Below are positions 18,228-26,976 of a DNA stretch of 64,000 bases, piece by piece (position 1 is the stretch's first letter; each line of letters starts with the position of its first letter). The notes beneath the pieces are model-generated. The model saw nothing but the letters and a program-made list of their open reading frames with translations. It did not search any database and had not been told where the DNA came from. The DNA is from Celeribacter indicus (GTDB lineage Bacteria; Pseudomonadota; Alphaproteobacteria; Rhodobacterales; Rhodobacteraceae): NCBI RefSeq assembly GCF_000819565.1, contig NZ_CP004393.1:2728001-2792000 (forward strand), given 5' to 3'. The position numbers and the translations under genes are program-made.

Positions 18228-20213
18228 TCAAAGCTCCATGCCGTCGTCGGGATTGAGGGAGACCTGCCGCGCGACACCGCGCATCTGCTGCATGATGCGG
18301 CGATTGCGAATGGCACCGTCCTCCTCATCCTCGGGTGGGTCGAATTCAAACTCGTTCTCAATGGGGGACTGCCTGTCGACCGGCCGAGGCTGCGCCAGCT
18401 CCGGCTGAAGACGGCGCTCTGACGCAGTCGGGTCCTCATCCTCCGATCCCGTCTCGGATACTGGCTCCAACTCGTCGTTCTGCGTTGGGACTGCCAGACT
18501 GCTCCAGTCATCCTTCCCCGAAGCGCCCACATTCCCCAAATCGGGTGGCGGCAAGACCCGCTCGGTGAACCGCGCATCTTTGTAATACCGTGCTTTTGTC
18601 GCCCGGATCGGCGGTGTGCCGGCCACCATGACGATCTCATCGGACGGCGGCAGTTGCATGATTTCTCCGGGGGTGAGCAACGCCCGCGCGGTCTCCGATC
18701 GGGACACCATGAGATGGCTGAGCCACGGCGCCAGACGGTGCCCGGCATAGTTCTTCATCGCCTTCATCTCGGTAGCGGTGCCGAGAGCGTCGGATACCCG
18801 CTTCGCCGTGCGCTCATCATTGGTCGCGAAGCTCACCCGGACGTGGCAATTGTCGAGGATCGAGTTGTTTGGGCCGTAGGCCTTTTCGATCTGGTTCAGC
18901 GACTGGGCGATGAGGAAGCTCTTCAGCCCGTAGCCCGCCATGAAGGCCAGCGCGCTCTCGAAGAAATCCAACCGGCCAAGCGCCGGGAACTCATCGAGCA
19001 TCAGAAGCAGCCGATGACGGTCATCCTTACCCTGTAGGTCTTCGGTCAGGCGTCGGCCGATTTGGTTGAGGATCAGCCGGATGAGCGGCTTGGTGCGATT
19101 GATGTCAGAGGGCGGCACCACGAGATACAGCGTGACGGGGCGCACTCCCCCGACAATGTCACCGATCCGCCAGTCGCAGCGGCGCGTGACCTGCGCGACC
19201 ACGGGGTCGCGATAGAGGCCAAGGAAAGACATCGCCGTCGAAAGCACACCGGAGCGTTCATTCTCGGACTTGTTGAGCAACTCGCGGGCGGCGCTGGCGA
19301 CCACGGGATGCGGCCCCGCCTCGCCCAGGTGCGGCGTCCGCATCATCGCGCGGAGTGTGGCCTCCACGGGGCGCCGCGGGTCGGACAGGAAGTTGGCGAC
19401 ACCGGCCAGCGTCTTGTCCTTCTCGGCATAGAGCACATGCAGGATCGCACCGACGAGCAAGCTGTGGCTGGTCTTCTCCCAGTGGTTTCGCCTCTCCAGG
19501 CTCCCCTCGGGGTCGACGAGGATGTCGGCGATGTTCTGGACATCGCGAACCTCCCACTCCCCACGGCGCACTTCCAGCAAGGGGTTGTAGGCCGAGGAGT
19601 TCGGATTGGTCGGATCGAAGAGGAGGACCCGACCGTGCCGGGCGCGGAACCCTGCGGTCAGTTGCCAGTTCTCGCCCTTGATGTCATGAACGATGGCCGA
19701 GCCGGGCCAGGTGAGAAGCGAGGGTACGACAAGCCCTACCCCCTTGCCGGATCGCGTCGGCGCGAAGCAGAGTACATGCTCCGGCCCATCGTGGCGCAGG
19801 TATTCCCGCTCATAGCGGCCGAGGACCACTCCATCCGGGTCCAGCAATCCAGCCGCCTTCACCTCGCCCTTCTCGGCCCATCGGGCTGATCCATAGGTCG
19901 CAACGTTGCGGGCCTCGCGGGCACGCCAGACCGACATGGCGATGGCCACACCGATGGCGATGAAGCCCCCAGAGGCGGCGATGATCCCGCCTGTCGCGAA
20001 AATCGGCGGCGCGTAGGCCTCGTAGAAATACCACCACCAGAAGATGGCGGGAGGATAGTAGACGGGCGTCCCGAACAGCTCGAACCAGGGCGGTCCCAGC
20101 TGTGCCTGATAGCCGAGGCTCGCGGCCACGTATTGCGTCGCGCCCCAGGTGGTGGCCAGAATGATGAGGAAGACGATAGAGATTTGCCCCCAGAGGATCT
20201 TGGTCGCGGACAT
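18228..20213 (-). CDS. traG: TraG/VirD4 coupling protein
   Basis: Type IV coupling protein of 661 residues that delivers the relaxase-DNA complex to the secretion channel. N-terminal membrane segments lie at about 10-30 and 74-95. Walker A is in FAPTRSGKGVGLVVP, Walker B in LLLMLDEFPALG. The C-terminal tail is acidic and probably relaxosome-specific. A GGAAAGGAG site precedes the start at 20213. It lies 27 bases downstream of the relaxase gene and overlaps copG, so relaxase, traG and copG form one transcription unit. Confidence 0.95.
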   Translation of the reverse strand: MSATKILWGQISIVFLIILATTWGATQYVAASLGYQAQLGPPWFELFGTPVYYPPAIFWWWYFYEAYAPPIFATGGIIAASGGFIAIGVAIAMSVWRAREARNVATYGSARWAEKGEVKAAGLLDPDGVVLGRYEREYLRHDGPEHVLCFAPTRSGKGVGLVVPSLLTWPGSAIVHDIKGENWQLTAGFRARHGRVLLFDPTNPNSSAYNPLLEVRRGEWEVRDVQNIADILVDPEGSLERRNHWEKTSHSLLVGAILHVLYAEKDKTLAGVANFLSDPRRPVEATLRAMMRTPHLGEAGPHPVVASAARELLNKSENERSGVLSTAMSFLGLYRDPVVAQVTRRCDWRIGDIVGGVRPVTLYLVVPPSDINRTKPLIRLILNQIGRRLTEDLQGKDDRHRLLLMLDEFPALGRLDFFESALAFMAGYGLKSFLIAQSLNQIEKAYGPNNSILDNCHVRVSFATNDERTAKRVSDALGTATEMKAMKNYAGHRLAPWLSHLMVSRSETARALLTPGEIMQLPPSDEIVMVAGTPPIRATKARYYKDARFTERVLPPPDLGNVGASGKDDWSSLAVPTQNDELEPVSETGSEDEDPTASERRLQPELAQPRPVDRQSPIENEFEFDPPEDEEDGAIRNRRIMQQMRGVARQVSLNPDDGMEL

Positions 20214-20240
20214 GACTGTCGCTCCTTTCCGGTGTGTTGA

Positions 20241-21995
20241 TCAAAGGCCAAGACCGCGCTTGCGGCCAAAGTCCCAGTCCACTCCGCTGTCCCCGCGCGC
20301 GACGCCGGTGACATCCCGGCCGAGGTGCTTTTCGAGAGACGGAGACCAGGGCACCAACTGGAAGCCGAGCGCGCCGTCAGCTCCAAAGCCCTCGATCATG
20401 GCAAAACGGCCCGAAGCCAGCACGAGACGCTGGCGATAGATGCCGCTGACGTAGTCACCCGCCCCCGCCTTGCCGAACGGCAACCCGGTTTCCGCTGCGA
20501 GCTGCGTGCCAACCGCCTGCAGCTCCCGGTCGCGCAAGGTTCCGAGCAGGCGCCGGGCAAAGACCACCCTGCCGTCCCGCCGCTCTCCTAGCCCTTCCGT
20601 GACCAGGTGCTCGGCCCGGGCTTCCAGGGCCTCCCGGACCTCGGCACCGAAGCCCTGGTCCGACAAGGCGAGCGGGTCGCGCGCGATTGCCTGCCGGTCG
20701 AGCCAGGTCGCCCCGGACGCGGTCACCTGCGCAGCGAGATCCAGGTCGGACCGAGCCGCTAGCGCGACACGACGCTGGCCGCGCACATCGTCATAGGTGC
20801 GGAGCTCCACGATCGAGCCCGGGGCACTGTCGCCGGCGGCGTCGAGATGGGGCAGACGGATATGGTGGCTCCGGCCATCGACACCATCGACGACGGCATA
20901 GGCTGTCCCCTTCAGCTCGTCATCGAGACCCCGCTGGACCAGACGACCGATGACGGGAACATCGAGGCTCTCCGCGGCAAGGACGTAACTCGAGGACCCG
21001 CGCTCGATCCCCCGGTCCGTCAGCGCCCGATGCATCCGCTTGATGATGTCGCCACGTTCCCCCATCTCGCGCAGGACCGCCTCGGCATCGTCCCTGATGT
21101 GCCATTGCGACTGTCCGATCTGGTCGGCGACGCCGAGCACTTCCAGCTTTCGCAACCGCCCGACCTTCAGCGCGTGAAACACATCCGGCTGCCGATCCGC
21201 ATCCGGCGCCATATCGAGGATGCGCGAACGCCCGGCATCCCGGAGCAATTGACGATCGAGCTGCGTCCAGCGCTCGGCCCCGATCTGTCGCTCAAGCGAC
21301 CGGCGGATGTCGAGATCACTGCGTGGGCCCAGTTCCTGGGTGATGAGATCGCGTGCCCTGTCGCGCATCCCCTCCTTGATGTAGTCCCGCGAGATCACGA
21401 GATCCTCGCCGTCGTCGCGCGCACCCCGAACGATCAGATGGACATGCGGATGGGCGGTGTTCCAGTGATCGACGCCGACCCAATCAAGAGACGTGCCGAG
21501 ATCCTGCTCCATTCGCCCGACGAGATCGCGGGTGAAGGATTGCAGATCAGACATGTCCGGCGCGTCGTCGGGCGAGACGATGAAGCGGAAATGATGACGG
21601 TCATCGCGACACCGCCCGGCGAAGGCCCGGCCATCGGCATCCTCCGTTCCCGGCCCGAAGAGCCTGGCCTTCTCCCCATCCCGGGTCACGCCATCCCGGC
21701 GCAGGTAATCGAGGTGGGCTCCGAGAGGCGCGGACGTCCCGCTGTGCCGCACCACACGCGCCTTGATCACCGCGCCGCGCGTGCGAGCGGTGATGAGGCG
21801 GTTGGCCTGAATGCTGGCGCGCTGACCACGCCCGAAGCGGGACCGATTGCTCGGGGTGACGCGCCCGGCCCGCGACACACCACCCCCGGCCTTTTTCGCC
21901 GCAGCCAGGGCCTGTGCGACAAAGGGCCGGCCCTGCTGCACCCGTGTCGAGCGGATACGCCCCGGACGGATGCGGAACTCGCGATCATCGGGCAT
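20241..21995 (-). CDS. Relaxase (VirD2-like, DUF3363 C-terminal domain)
   Basis: Conjugative relaxase of 584 residues that nicks oriT and pilots the transferred strand. The N-terminal region contains the histidine triad motif in AHPHVHLIVRG (around residue 180), and a candidate catalytic Tyr lies in the segment HLDYLRRDGV. The C-terminal half matches the DUF3363 region common in alphaproteobacterial relaxases. I chose the ATG at 21995 (MPDDREFRIRPGR), since this is how homologues begin; another ATG lies 15 bases upstream. A repeat-rich, oriT-like region lies just upstream. Confidence 0.93.
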   Translation of the reverse strand: MPDDREFRIRPGRIRSTRVQQGRPFVAQALAAAKKAGGGVSRAGRVTPSNRSRFGRGQRASIQANRLITARTRGAVIKARVVRHSGTSAPLGAHLDYLRRDGVTRDGEKARLFGPGTEDADGRAFAGRCRDDRHHFRFIVSPDDAPDMSDLQSFTRDLVGRMEQDLGTSLDWVGVDHWNTAHPHVHLIVRGARDDGEDLVISRDYIKEGMRDRARDLITQELGPRSDLDIRRSLERQIGAERWTQLDRQLLRDAGRSRILDMAPDADRQPDVFHALKVGRLRKLEVLGVADQIGQSQWHIRDDAEAVLREMGERGDIIKRMHRALTDRGIERGSSSYVLAAESLDVPVIGRLVQRGLDDELKGTAYAVVDGVDGRSHHIRLPHLDAAGDSAPGSIVELRTYDDVRGQRRVALAARSDLDLAAQVTASGATWLDRQAIARDPLALSDQGFGAEVREALEARAEHLVTEGLGERRDGRVVFARRLLGTLRDRELQAVGTQLAAETGLPFGKAGAGDYVSGIYRQRLVLASGRFAMIEGFGADGALGFQLVPWSPSLEKHLGRDVTGVARGDSGVDWDFGRKRGLGL

Positions 21996-22005
21996 GGGAG
22001 GTCCC

Positions 22006-22139
22006 CACACAGTGCGAAACAGCGATCATTTTCACAAACTTAGGCACATCTCGCACGGTGCGAACACGCGCCACACGGTGCGGATCGCAGCAAAAACATG
22101 AACAAAAACAACCGCCCAACCACCGCGCACCGTGCGCCC
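22006..22139. repeat. Short GTGCG repeats upstream of the relaxase gene (candidate oriT or operator)
   Basis: Four related elements lie within 135 bases: CACACAGTGCGAAAC (22006-22020), CGCACGGTGCGAAC (22052-22065), CACACGGTGCGGAT (22072-22085) and GCGCACCGTGCGC (22125-22137). Several are palindromic around CGCAC/GTGCG. Such clustered repeats directly before a relaxase gene are typical of oriT binding sites or of a transfer repressor operator. The assignment is inference from position and repetition; no nic-site consensus was recognised. Confidence 0.4.
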
Positions 22140-22238
22140 TTTTATCCTGCCATCCTTCGGTCGTGGTGCCTGCCGCCACCGCCCGTCCCCTCAGAAGCAC
22201 GCCCGAGTACGACGGAATGCGAAGTGTCGTCGCGCAGG

Positions 22239-22994
22239 TCATGGCCGGGCCTCACCAGTTTCTCGCCTGACGAAGAGGCCCTCAGGCTGCGGGGCCAGGC
22301 CCGGCTGTGGCACCGCCGGGACGGGTGAAGGAGCGCGGCCGACCGTCCGGTGAGGCGACACAGAACCGAACACAGACGCGCCGTCGTCGCGGCTGATGAA
22401 GATCGCCGCCTCACGCCAATCGAGCGGCCGGGCTACAGTAATAACGGTGCCCGATGGCCGCTCGCCAAGCAGCGCGGGCGCAAGCGCAGCGACATAGGCG
22501 CGCGTCTCGGCCGGCAACGGACGATCCGCCAGTCGGTAGTCTTCGTAGCGGGCGGGACCGGCATTATATGCCGCCAGCATCGCCGCGACATTGCCATAGC
22601 GGTCCCACATCTCGCGCAGATAGGCCGTCCCCGCGAGGATGTTGTCATGCGGCTCGAAAGGGTCTTGGCCAAGACCATGACGGATGCGCAGCCCGGCCCA
22701 GGTGTCGGGCATGACCTGCATCAGCCCCATCGCGCCAGCAGAAGAAACCGCGCGAAGATCGCCCGCGCTCTCTACCCGCATCACGGCCATGATCCATGTC
22801 GTCGGAATGCCGAAGCGCTGCGATGCCTCGGTGACTTGGGCGGCGTAGGGATGCGCGGCGATTGCGTGTTCGGGCACACCGGTTTGCGCCAAGAGCGGCT
22901 GCGTGGCGGTGACCGGGATGAGGAGGCCGGAAAGAAGAAGGAGTATGCGGCGGCAGATGCCACCTCTCCCCGAGGCGGGACGGGTGCAGGACAT
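22239..22994 (-). CDS. Lytic transglycosylase (SLT domain), transfer-associated
   Basis: Peptidoglycan-cutting enzyme that opens the wall for the mating channel, about 251 residues. There is a signal peptide (CRRILLLLSGLLIPVTATQP) and an SLT fold at about residues 45-150 with catalytic Glu in MRVESAGD and the motifs SSAGAMGLMQVMP and AAYNAGPARY. I place the start at the ATG at 22994 (22998-23000 is another); it overlaps the end of the DUF736 gene. The C-terminal region is proline-rich. Confidence 0.9.
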   Translation of the reverse strand: MSCTRPASGRGGICRRILLLLSGLLIPVTATQPLLAQTGVPEHAIAAHPYAAQVTEASQRFGIPTTWIMAVMRVESAGDLRAVSSAGAMGLMQVMPDTWAGLRIRHGLGQDPFEPHDNILAGTAYLREMWDRYGNVAAMLAAYNAGPARYEDYRLADRPLPAETRAYVAALAPALLGERPSGTVITVARPLDWREAAIFISRDDGASVFGSVSPHRTVGRAPSPVPAVPQPGLAPQPEGLFVRRETGEARP

Positions 22995-22996
22995 TG

Positions 22997-23338
22997 TCAT
23001 TGTCCGTCCCGCTCGTCGCGCGTCTTCGGGCGGGTCCAGTGCAACCCCCACGCCCTGCCCGCCTCATCCGACTGGAACAGGCGGGCGCGGATCGGATGCC
23101 GGAAAACCGGATCATCGAGCAGGACCGAGACGAATGCCCCTGCGGTTTCGCCGGTGTGTTTCCAGCCCGCGCCAACCTCCGGGCCCTCCTCGTCACCGAG
23201 ATGGATGCGATAGGCGGGAGCTTTCTCTGAATCGACATTGTCTGTGGGAACGAAGGTCAGTTCCAGGTCGAGAGAGAGCGTACGCAGTTGTCCGGCATAG
23301 CCAGACGAGGTGCGGGTGAATTGGCCGATCTGTGGCAT
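22997..23338 (-). CDS. DUF736 family protein (copy 1)
   Basis: 113 residues from the ATG at 23338 (MPQIGQFTRTSSGYAGQL), which has AGGAGCC upstream. The sequence is that of DUF736, a small beta-rich family found in alphaproteobacterial conjugative elements and of unknown function. Conserved stretches are YRIHLGDEEGPEVGAGW and FVSVLLDDPVF. A second family member lies at 28670-28993. Here it lies between traF and the transglycosylase, with an overlapping stop. Confidence 0.88.
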   Translation of the reverse strand: MPQIGQFTRTSSGYAGQLRTLSLDLELTFVPTDNVDSEKAPAYRIHLGDEEGPEVGAGWKHTGETAGAFVSVLLDDPVFRHPIRARLFQSDEAGRAWGLHWTRPKTRDERDGQ

Positions 23339-23405
23339 TGGAGGCTCCTTCCTCATGCGGTAAATGGGAGGCAGGCCGCTCGCACGTCCCGCCATGAGCG
23401 CGCCG

Positions 23406-23948
23406 TCACCGATCCGGCGCGCGCCAGACGAGGCGGCCATCGCCACCCTCGTCGGTGAACAGTGGACTGGCCCGGCCGATCACTGCCGAGGTGGGGAACG
23501 GACCGAAGTAGCGGCCATCGAAGCTGTCAGAGACCGCCGGGTTCATCAGAAAGACCTCGCCCTCCGCGATGGTGCGGCAGCCCTGCCAGACGGGAAGATC
23601 ACGGCCCTGGCTGTCGCGCTCTCGCGCCTCCCCCAGGTGTCTGCCATCGACGGTGATCGCAGCACCGTCACGGCAGACCCGTTGTCCCGGCAGCCCGATG
23701 ACGTGTTTCAGGATCGGCACATCGCGACCGACATAGCCGCGCGCAACCATGAAACCTGCAAAGGGTTCGGGCGGCATGACCACGACCAGATCTGGCACCG
23801 CGAGCCGGTCCACCGGCGCGATGGTGTAGAAACCAATCGGCACGCTGGCCGAGGCGTTCCAGACCAGCCGTGGCGCAGTCGGAATGCTGCCGGCGATGAC
23901 GGCGGCAAGCGCCGCAACCGTCACCATGATGTAGCGGGCACGGGTCAT
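23406..23948 (-). CDS. traF: TraF-like conjugal transfer signal peptidase (S26)
   Basis: 180 residues. An N-terminal anchor (about 4-22) precedes the nucleophile Ser in ASVPIGFY, and the general-base Lys is in ILKHVIGLPGQRV, the S26 peptidase/TraF dyad. The C-terminal box contains SFDGRYFG. TraF matures the conjugative pilin (TrbC). Start at 23948, overlapping the upstream DUF2840 stop by 4 bases. It is separated from the trb genes by more than 20 kb, a distance common in these elements even without the inserted island. Confidence 0.9.
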   Translation of the reverse strand: MTRARYIMVTVAALAAVIAGSIPTAPRLVWNASASVPIGFYTIAPVDRLAVPDLVVVMPPEPFAGFMVARGYVGRDVPILKHVIGLPGQRVCRDGAAITVDGRHLGEARERDSQGRDLPVWQGCRTIAEGEVFLMNPAVSDSFDGRYFGPFPTSAVIGRASPLFTDEGGDGRLVWRAPDR

Positions 23949-24466
23949 TTTCCGATCTCCCGGCGCCGGAGCCATGCGGCATGGCGTTCCGCCGCATAGG
24001 GTCGCGGCGCTTCGCCCGCCTTCATCCAGTGGGCGACATGGCGCCAGTGATCGGGATCGACGTCGGCCGGATCGATGCCGAGACCCTCGATGGCATCGAC
24101 ATGGCGGAGGACCTTCTCGACCTTGGGCCAGCCTTCGATCTTCAACAAAATCTCGCCACCGGGGCGTACGAAGGGCAGCGTCTGACAGGCGCTACCAGGC
24201 GCGATCGCGCGCAGAATGTCGATGCGCGAAACAACGGTTCCGTAGTCATTCGCCGCCCAGCGGACGAAGCCAAACACGGCGCCGGGACGGAAGAAGACGA
24301 TGCGGCGGCTGCGGTCGAGGATCTGCGTTCCGGCCTCCTGGCCGAACCTGATCCAGAACTCGATCCGCTTCTCCACCCAGGTCAGTTCCACGCGCGTCAG
24401 CGCGCCGCGGGAATGGGCGTCGAAAGGTCCGTCTCCCGTCACGTCAGGGATCACAAAGCCGGTCAT
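23945..24466 (-). CDS. DUF2840 family protein
   Basis: 173 residues, conserved between traF and the partition genes in alphaproteobacterial conjugative elements. The N-terminal part reads LTRVELTWVEKRIEFWIRFG and a conserved cysteine lies in APGSACQTLPFVRPGG. The C-terminus contains HWMKAGEAP, and a related WIKAGEAPSAHG occurs in the next gene upstream, so the two may share a short motif. It overlaps both neighbours by 4 bases. Function unknown. Confidence 0.82.
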   Translation of the reverse strand: MTGFVIPDVTGDGPFDAHSRGALTRVELTWVEKRIEFWIRFGQEAGTQILDRSRRIVFFRPGAVFGFVRWAANDYGTVVSRIDILRAIAPGSACQTLPFVRPGGEILLKIEGWPKVEKVLRHVDAIEGLGIDPADVDPDHWRHVAHWMKAGEAPRPYAAERHAAWLRRREIGK

Positions 24467-24717
24467 TGAGGTTCTCCTTCGGGTTCCGGGTATTCGCGCC
24501 CGAGCAACTCGCGCAGCATGTCAGCGACAGTGACGCCGCGGCTGAAAGCTGCGACCTTGATGCGACCGCGCAGGTCCGGGGTGATGTCGATGGTGAGCCG
24601 GGCCGTATAGATCGCCGCCGCGCGACCGTGTGCGGATGGCGCCTCGCCAGCCTTGATCCAGGTCTCGGCATCGACTGGCCGCGCGGCGAAACCACGCTTG
24701 TCATTGCGCCCGGTCAT
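24463..24717 (-). CDS. Ribbon-helix-helix partition-associated protein
   Basis: 84 residues. The C-terminal part (about 40-76) reads ARLTIDITPDLRGRIKVAAF then SRGVTVADMLRELL, a ribbon-helix-helix DNA-binding fold like those of ParG/Omega-type partner proteins. It overlaps parA by 4 bases and follows it, so it is probably the DNA-binding half of the ParA partition system. A basic, disordered N-terminus is typical of such centromere-binding proteins. Confidence 0.8.
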   Translation of the reverse strand: MTGRNDKRGFAARPVDAETWIKAGEAPSAHGRAAAIYTARLTIDITPDLRGRIKVAAFSRGVTVADMLRELLGREYPEPEGEPQ

Positions 24718-25367
24718 ACCGCCACCTTCCCAAGACCGAGGCGCCCGATCTCAGACGTCAGCGCCGCGATCTCTCGGGCAGCAGGCGATTGACGGTCGAT
24801 GTCACTGGCGAGGCGACCGGTTTGCGCCGCATCTGCAAAGACGACGCGCTGACCAATCGTGCTGGCAAGCACAGGAGGATTGTGATCCGCCAGCGCCTCG
24901 GCGGTGTCCCGGGCGATGACGGTGCGCGCGCCGCAGCGGTTGAGCAGGAAGCGGGCGACAAGTTCCGGCCGATACATGCGGGCCTCCGCAAGGAGGGACA
25001 ACATCTCGGCAGAGGCCCAGCCATCGAATGGCGAGGGCTGTACCGGGATCAGCACCAGATCGGCGGTGAGCAGCGCTGAGCGCATGAGCCCGGCAACACG
25101 CGGTGGGCCATCGATAACGACATGATCGACTGTGCGGGCAAGTTCGGGGACTTCGCGGTGCAGGGTGTCACGGGCCAGGCCAAGGGTGCCGAAGAGCCGC
25201 GGCAGACCTTCGCGGGCGCGTTGCTGCGACCAGTCCAGGGCGGAGCCTTGCGGGTCGGCATCGATCAGGGTGACGCGCTTGCCCTGTATCGCCAATTCAC
25301 CAGCAATATGGAGCGCCAGCGTCGTCTTGCCGACGCCACCCTTCTGATTGAGCAGAGCGACGATCAT
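24714..25367 (-). CDS. parA: ParA family partition ATPase
   Basis: 217-residue Walker-type ATPase that segregates the element. A deviant Walker A motif KGGVGKTT sits at residues 9-16, followed by LIDADPQGSALDW and HVVIDGPPR. It is of the short, ParA Ib-like class without an N-terminal HTH. Its ATG overlaps the repA stop by 4 bases and its stop overlaps the ribbon-helix-helix gene, giving a repA-parA-RHH unit. Confidence 0.94.
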   Translation of the reverse strand: MIVALLNQKGGVGKTTLALHIAGELAIQGKRVTLIDADPQGSALDWSQQRAREGLPRLFGTLGLARDTLHREVPELARTVDHVVIDGPPRVAGLMRSALLTADLVLIPVQPSPFDGWASAEMLSLLAEARMYRPELVARFLLNRCGARTVIARDTAEALADHNPPVLASTIGQRVVFADAAQTGRLASDIDRQSPAAREIAALTSEIGRLGLGKVAV

Positions 25368-26539
25368 TCGCCACCTCCCGGCAATTCGAGAGGAAGGCGG
25401 GGCGTATCTGGATGATCGGAGGCTGCTGCGACGCCCTTATCGGAAGCCGTTCCCGGCACCGATGGGGCGACGGCTGCCTTCGTCTTGCCGGCCTGGCTCA
25501 GGCTTTTTGCGGTGGCACGGATGAGGTTTTCCACATCACGCGCGCGCTCTTCAAAGTTAGACTCTTTGTTAGACTCTAAGTTAAGGGGGCGATTTCCGCT
25601 TTTGCTTCCGTGCGTTACCCCCTGTTTGGGTTCCTGATAGCACGAGCCTTTGGTTCCCGATAGCACGATAGCCCGGGTTCCCGATAGCACGAGCCCATTC
25701 ACAGGTTTTCCACAGCCCGGAGTAGGCTCGAAAGCCAGCAGCTTGCGTCCACCAACCTCAGTCTCGAGAAAGAGCGTGTAGCCCGGCAGCGGCTGCCGCC
25801 GGATGATGTCGCGAAGCTCGAAGGCGAAGCGCTTGAAGGGGGACAGCGCCCCGGACTTCTGGTGAAGATGATGGAAGTCGAAACGCCAGCCATCGCGCTG
25901 TCGGCCACCATGCTTGCGCACCAGGCGATACAGCCAGCGGTCAAGCCCGCCGGTCAGGTCGAAATACGCCCGGTCGATGGTGAGGACGAGCGCATTGTCG
26001 AGCACGGCCTGGTAGAACCAGTCGGGCACGATCAACTCGATGCCGTCCGGGCGCCCCTCCCTGTCGCTGCGCTCCTGCCATTCGTTGATCCAGGAGAAGC
26101 GATGGCGGCGTCCTTCCGCAGGCTGCCGGATCGAGGTGGAGATCGTCGTCGACTGCAGACGATCCAGCGCCGCCTTCAGGCGCTGGTAATCCCGCGCACT
26201 GGTTCCGCGACCAACATAGGTGAGGATCTCATATGGGGTGGCGGCCATCAGCCGGGAGGTGCGCAGCCCCGCGTCACGCGCCTCGACGATCTGGCTCGCC
26301 GCCCAGATCAGGATGTCGGCATCCCAGATTGTGGCCATACCGTGATCGGGAACGGCCTCGACCCGAATGCTGACGCTGCCAGCGGCAAAGTCGATCGGCG
26401 CAACACGCTTAGACTTGGCGAGGGAAAAGAAGGGATAGGCCATGAGGTCCTGCGCATCTCTGGGGGCGAAGTCACCGGGCAACGCGCGGAACAGATCGAG
26501 CTGTCCACGCTCGGAACGGGGTCTGCGTCCATCGGTCAT
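25364..26539 (-). CDS. repA: Replication initiator protein RepA
   Basis: 391 residues. The N-terminal two thirds (about 20-250) match the replication initiator A family of alphaproteobacterial plasmids and conjugative elements (AQDLMAYPFFSLAKSKR; TWDADILIW-like segment; MAATPYEILTYVGRG). It comprises winged-helix domains that bind iterons. The C-terminal third is low-complexity, and its coding sequence contains direct repeats and DnaA-box matches, so it may double as the origin. VLSGTRAIVLSGTK is the translated repeat. Start at 26539; parA overlaps its stop. Confidence 0.92.
   Translation of the reverse strand: MTDGRRPRSERGQLDLFRALPGDFAPRDAQDLMAYPFFSLAKSKRVAPIDFAAGSVSIRVEAVPDHGMATIWDADILIWAASQIVEARDAGLRTSRLMAATPYEILTYVGRGTSARDYQRLKAALDRLQSTTISTSIRQPAEGRRHRFSWINEWQERSDREGRPDGIELIVPDWFYQAVLDNALVLTIDRAYFDLTGGLDRWLYRLVRKHGGRQRDGWRFDFHHLHQKSGALSPFKRFAFELRDIIRRQPLPGYTLFLETEVGGRKLLAFEPTPGCGKPVNGLVLSGTRAIVLSGTKGSCYQEPKQGVTHGSKSGNRPLNLESNKESNFEERARDVENLIRATAKSLSQAGKTKAAVAPSVPGTASDKGVAAASDHPDTPRLPLELPGGGE
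25527..25714. other. Putative replication origin (oriV) inside repA
   Basis: Three direct repeats of GGTTCC(C/T)GATAGCACGA start at 25629, 25652 and 25676, spaced 23-24 bases (about two helical turns each). They are flanked by two exact matches to the DnaA-box consensus TTWTNCACA: TTTTCCACA at 25527-25535 and 25706-25714. Between them an AT-richer stretch (25554-25585) has two copies of GTTAGACTCT and a further partial repeat, like 13-mer unwinding elements. This is the classic layout of an iteron origin, placed within the 3' half of the rep gene. Confidence 0.65.
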
Positions 26540-26557
26540 GAAGGTGTCGCCCCCAGG

Positions 26558-26839
26558 TCAGCGCACGAAGCGGCCGGGCTGCGGGAGGTTCGGGAGCGTG
26601 TGGCGTTTCGCTGGCAGCACCTGCCCGCGCGGGTCGGAAGTCGAGGTGACAGCGCCGCGTCCGACCCAAGCCTGCAGGTCCTCGATCGCATAGACCACGC
26701 GTCCGCCCAGCTTGTGGTAGGCGGGACCGGTGCCGTAGGTCCGGTGCTTCTCCAGCGTCCGAGCCGACAGGCTCAGGAACTGGGCGGCTTCCTTGGTGCG
26801 CAGATAGCGCGGGGGAAGTTCGGTTGAGATAGCGGACAT
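26558..26839 (-). CDS. AlpA/excisionase-like helix-turn-helix protein
   Basis: 93 residues. Residues about 10-60 (LRTKEAAQFLSLSARTLEKH, then RVVYAIEDLQAWV) form the MerR/AlpA-like HTH_17 domain of small regulators and excisionases. It lies 18 bases before repA, a standard place in these elements, and probably regulates rep/par expression. The C-terminus is basic and disordered. A GGGAGACTCC-type sequence precedes the start. Confidence 0.88.
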   Translation of the reverse strand: MSAISTELPPRYLRTKEAAQFLSLSARTLEKHRTYGTGPAYHKLGGRVVYAIEDLQAWVGRGAVTSTSDPRGQVLPAKRHTLPNLPQPGRFVR

Positions 26840-26976
26840 CGGGAGTCTCCCTACTGTGTGTGACCAGTGCCGCGAAACAGCGGCTGATGACGGTCACGAT
26901 GGCGAAGCGCGTCCGGTCAGATGCAGTGGGAAGGTAGCAGGGGTAAATCCGCACACCGCGGCGCGGGATCGCCGAC

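Noticed and set aside
17674..18408. 244-codon plus-strand frame at the right island junction
   Set aside because: Overlaps copG and the traG end antisense; only its first 20 residues look protein-like and no family fits.
25364..25700. Iteron-like repeats as mere protein low complexity
   Set aside because: The DNA repeats are nearly exact, evenly spaced, extend across different reading frames (VLSGT and CYQEP) and are flanked by exact DnaA-box matches, so a DNA-level function was preferred.
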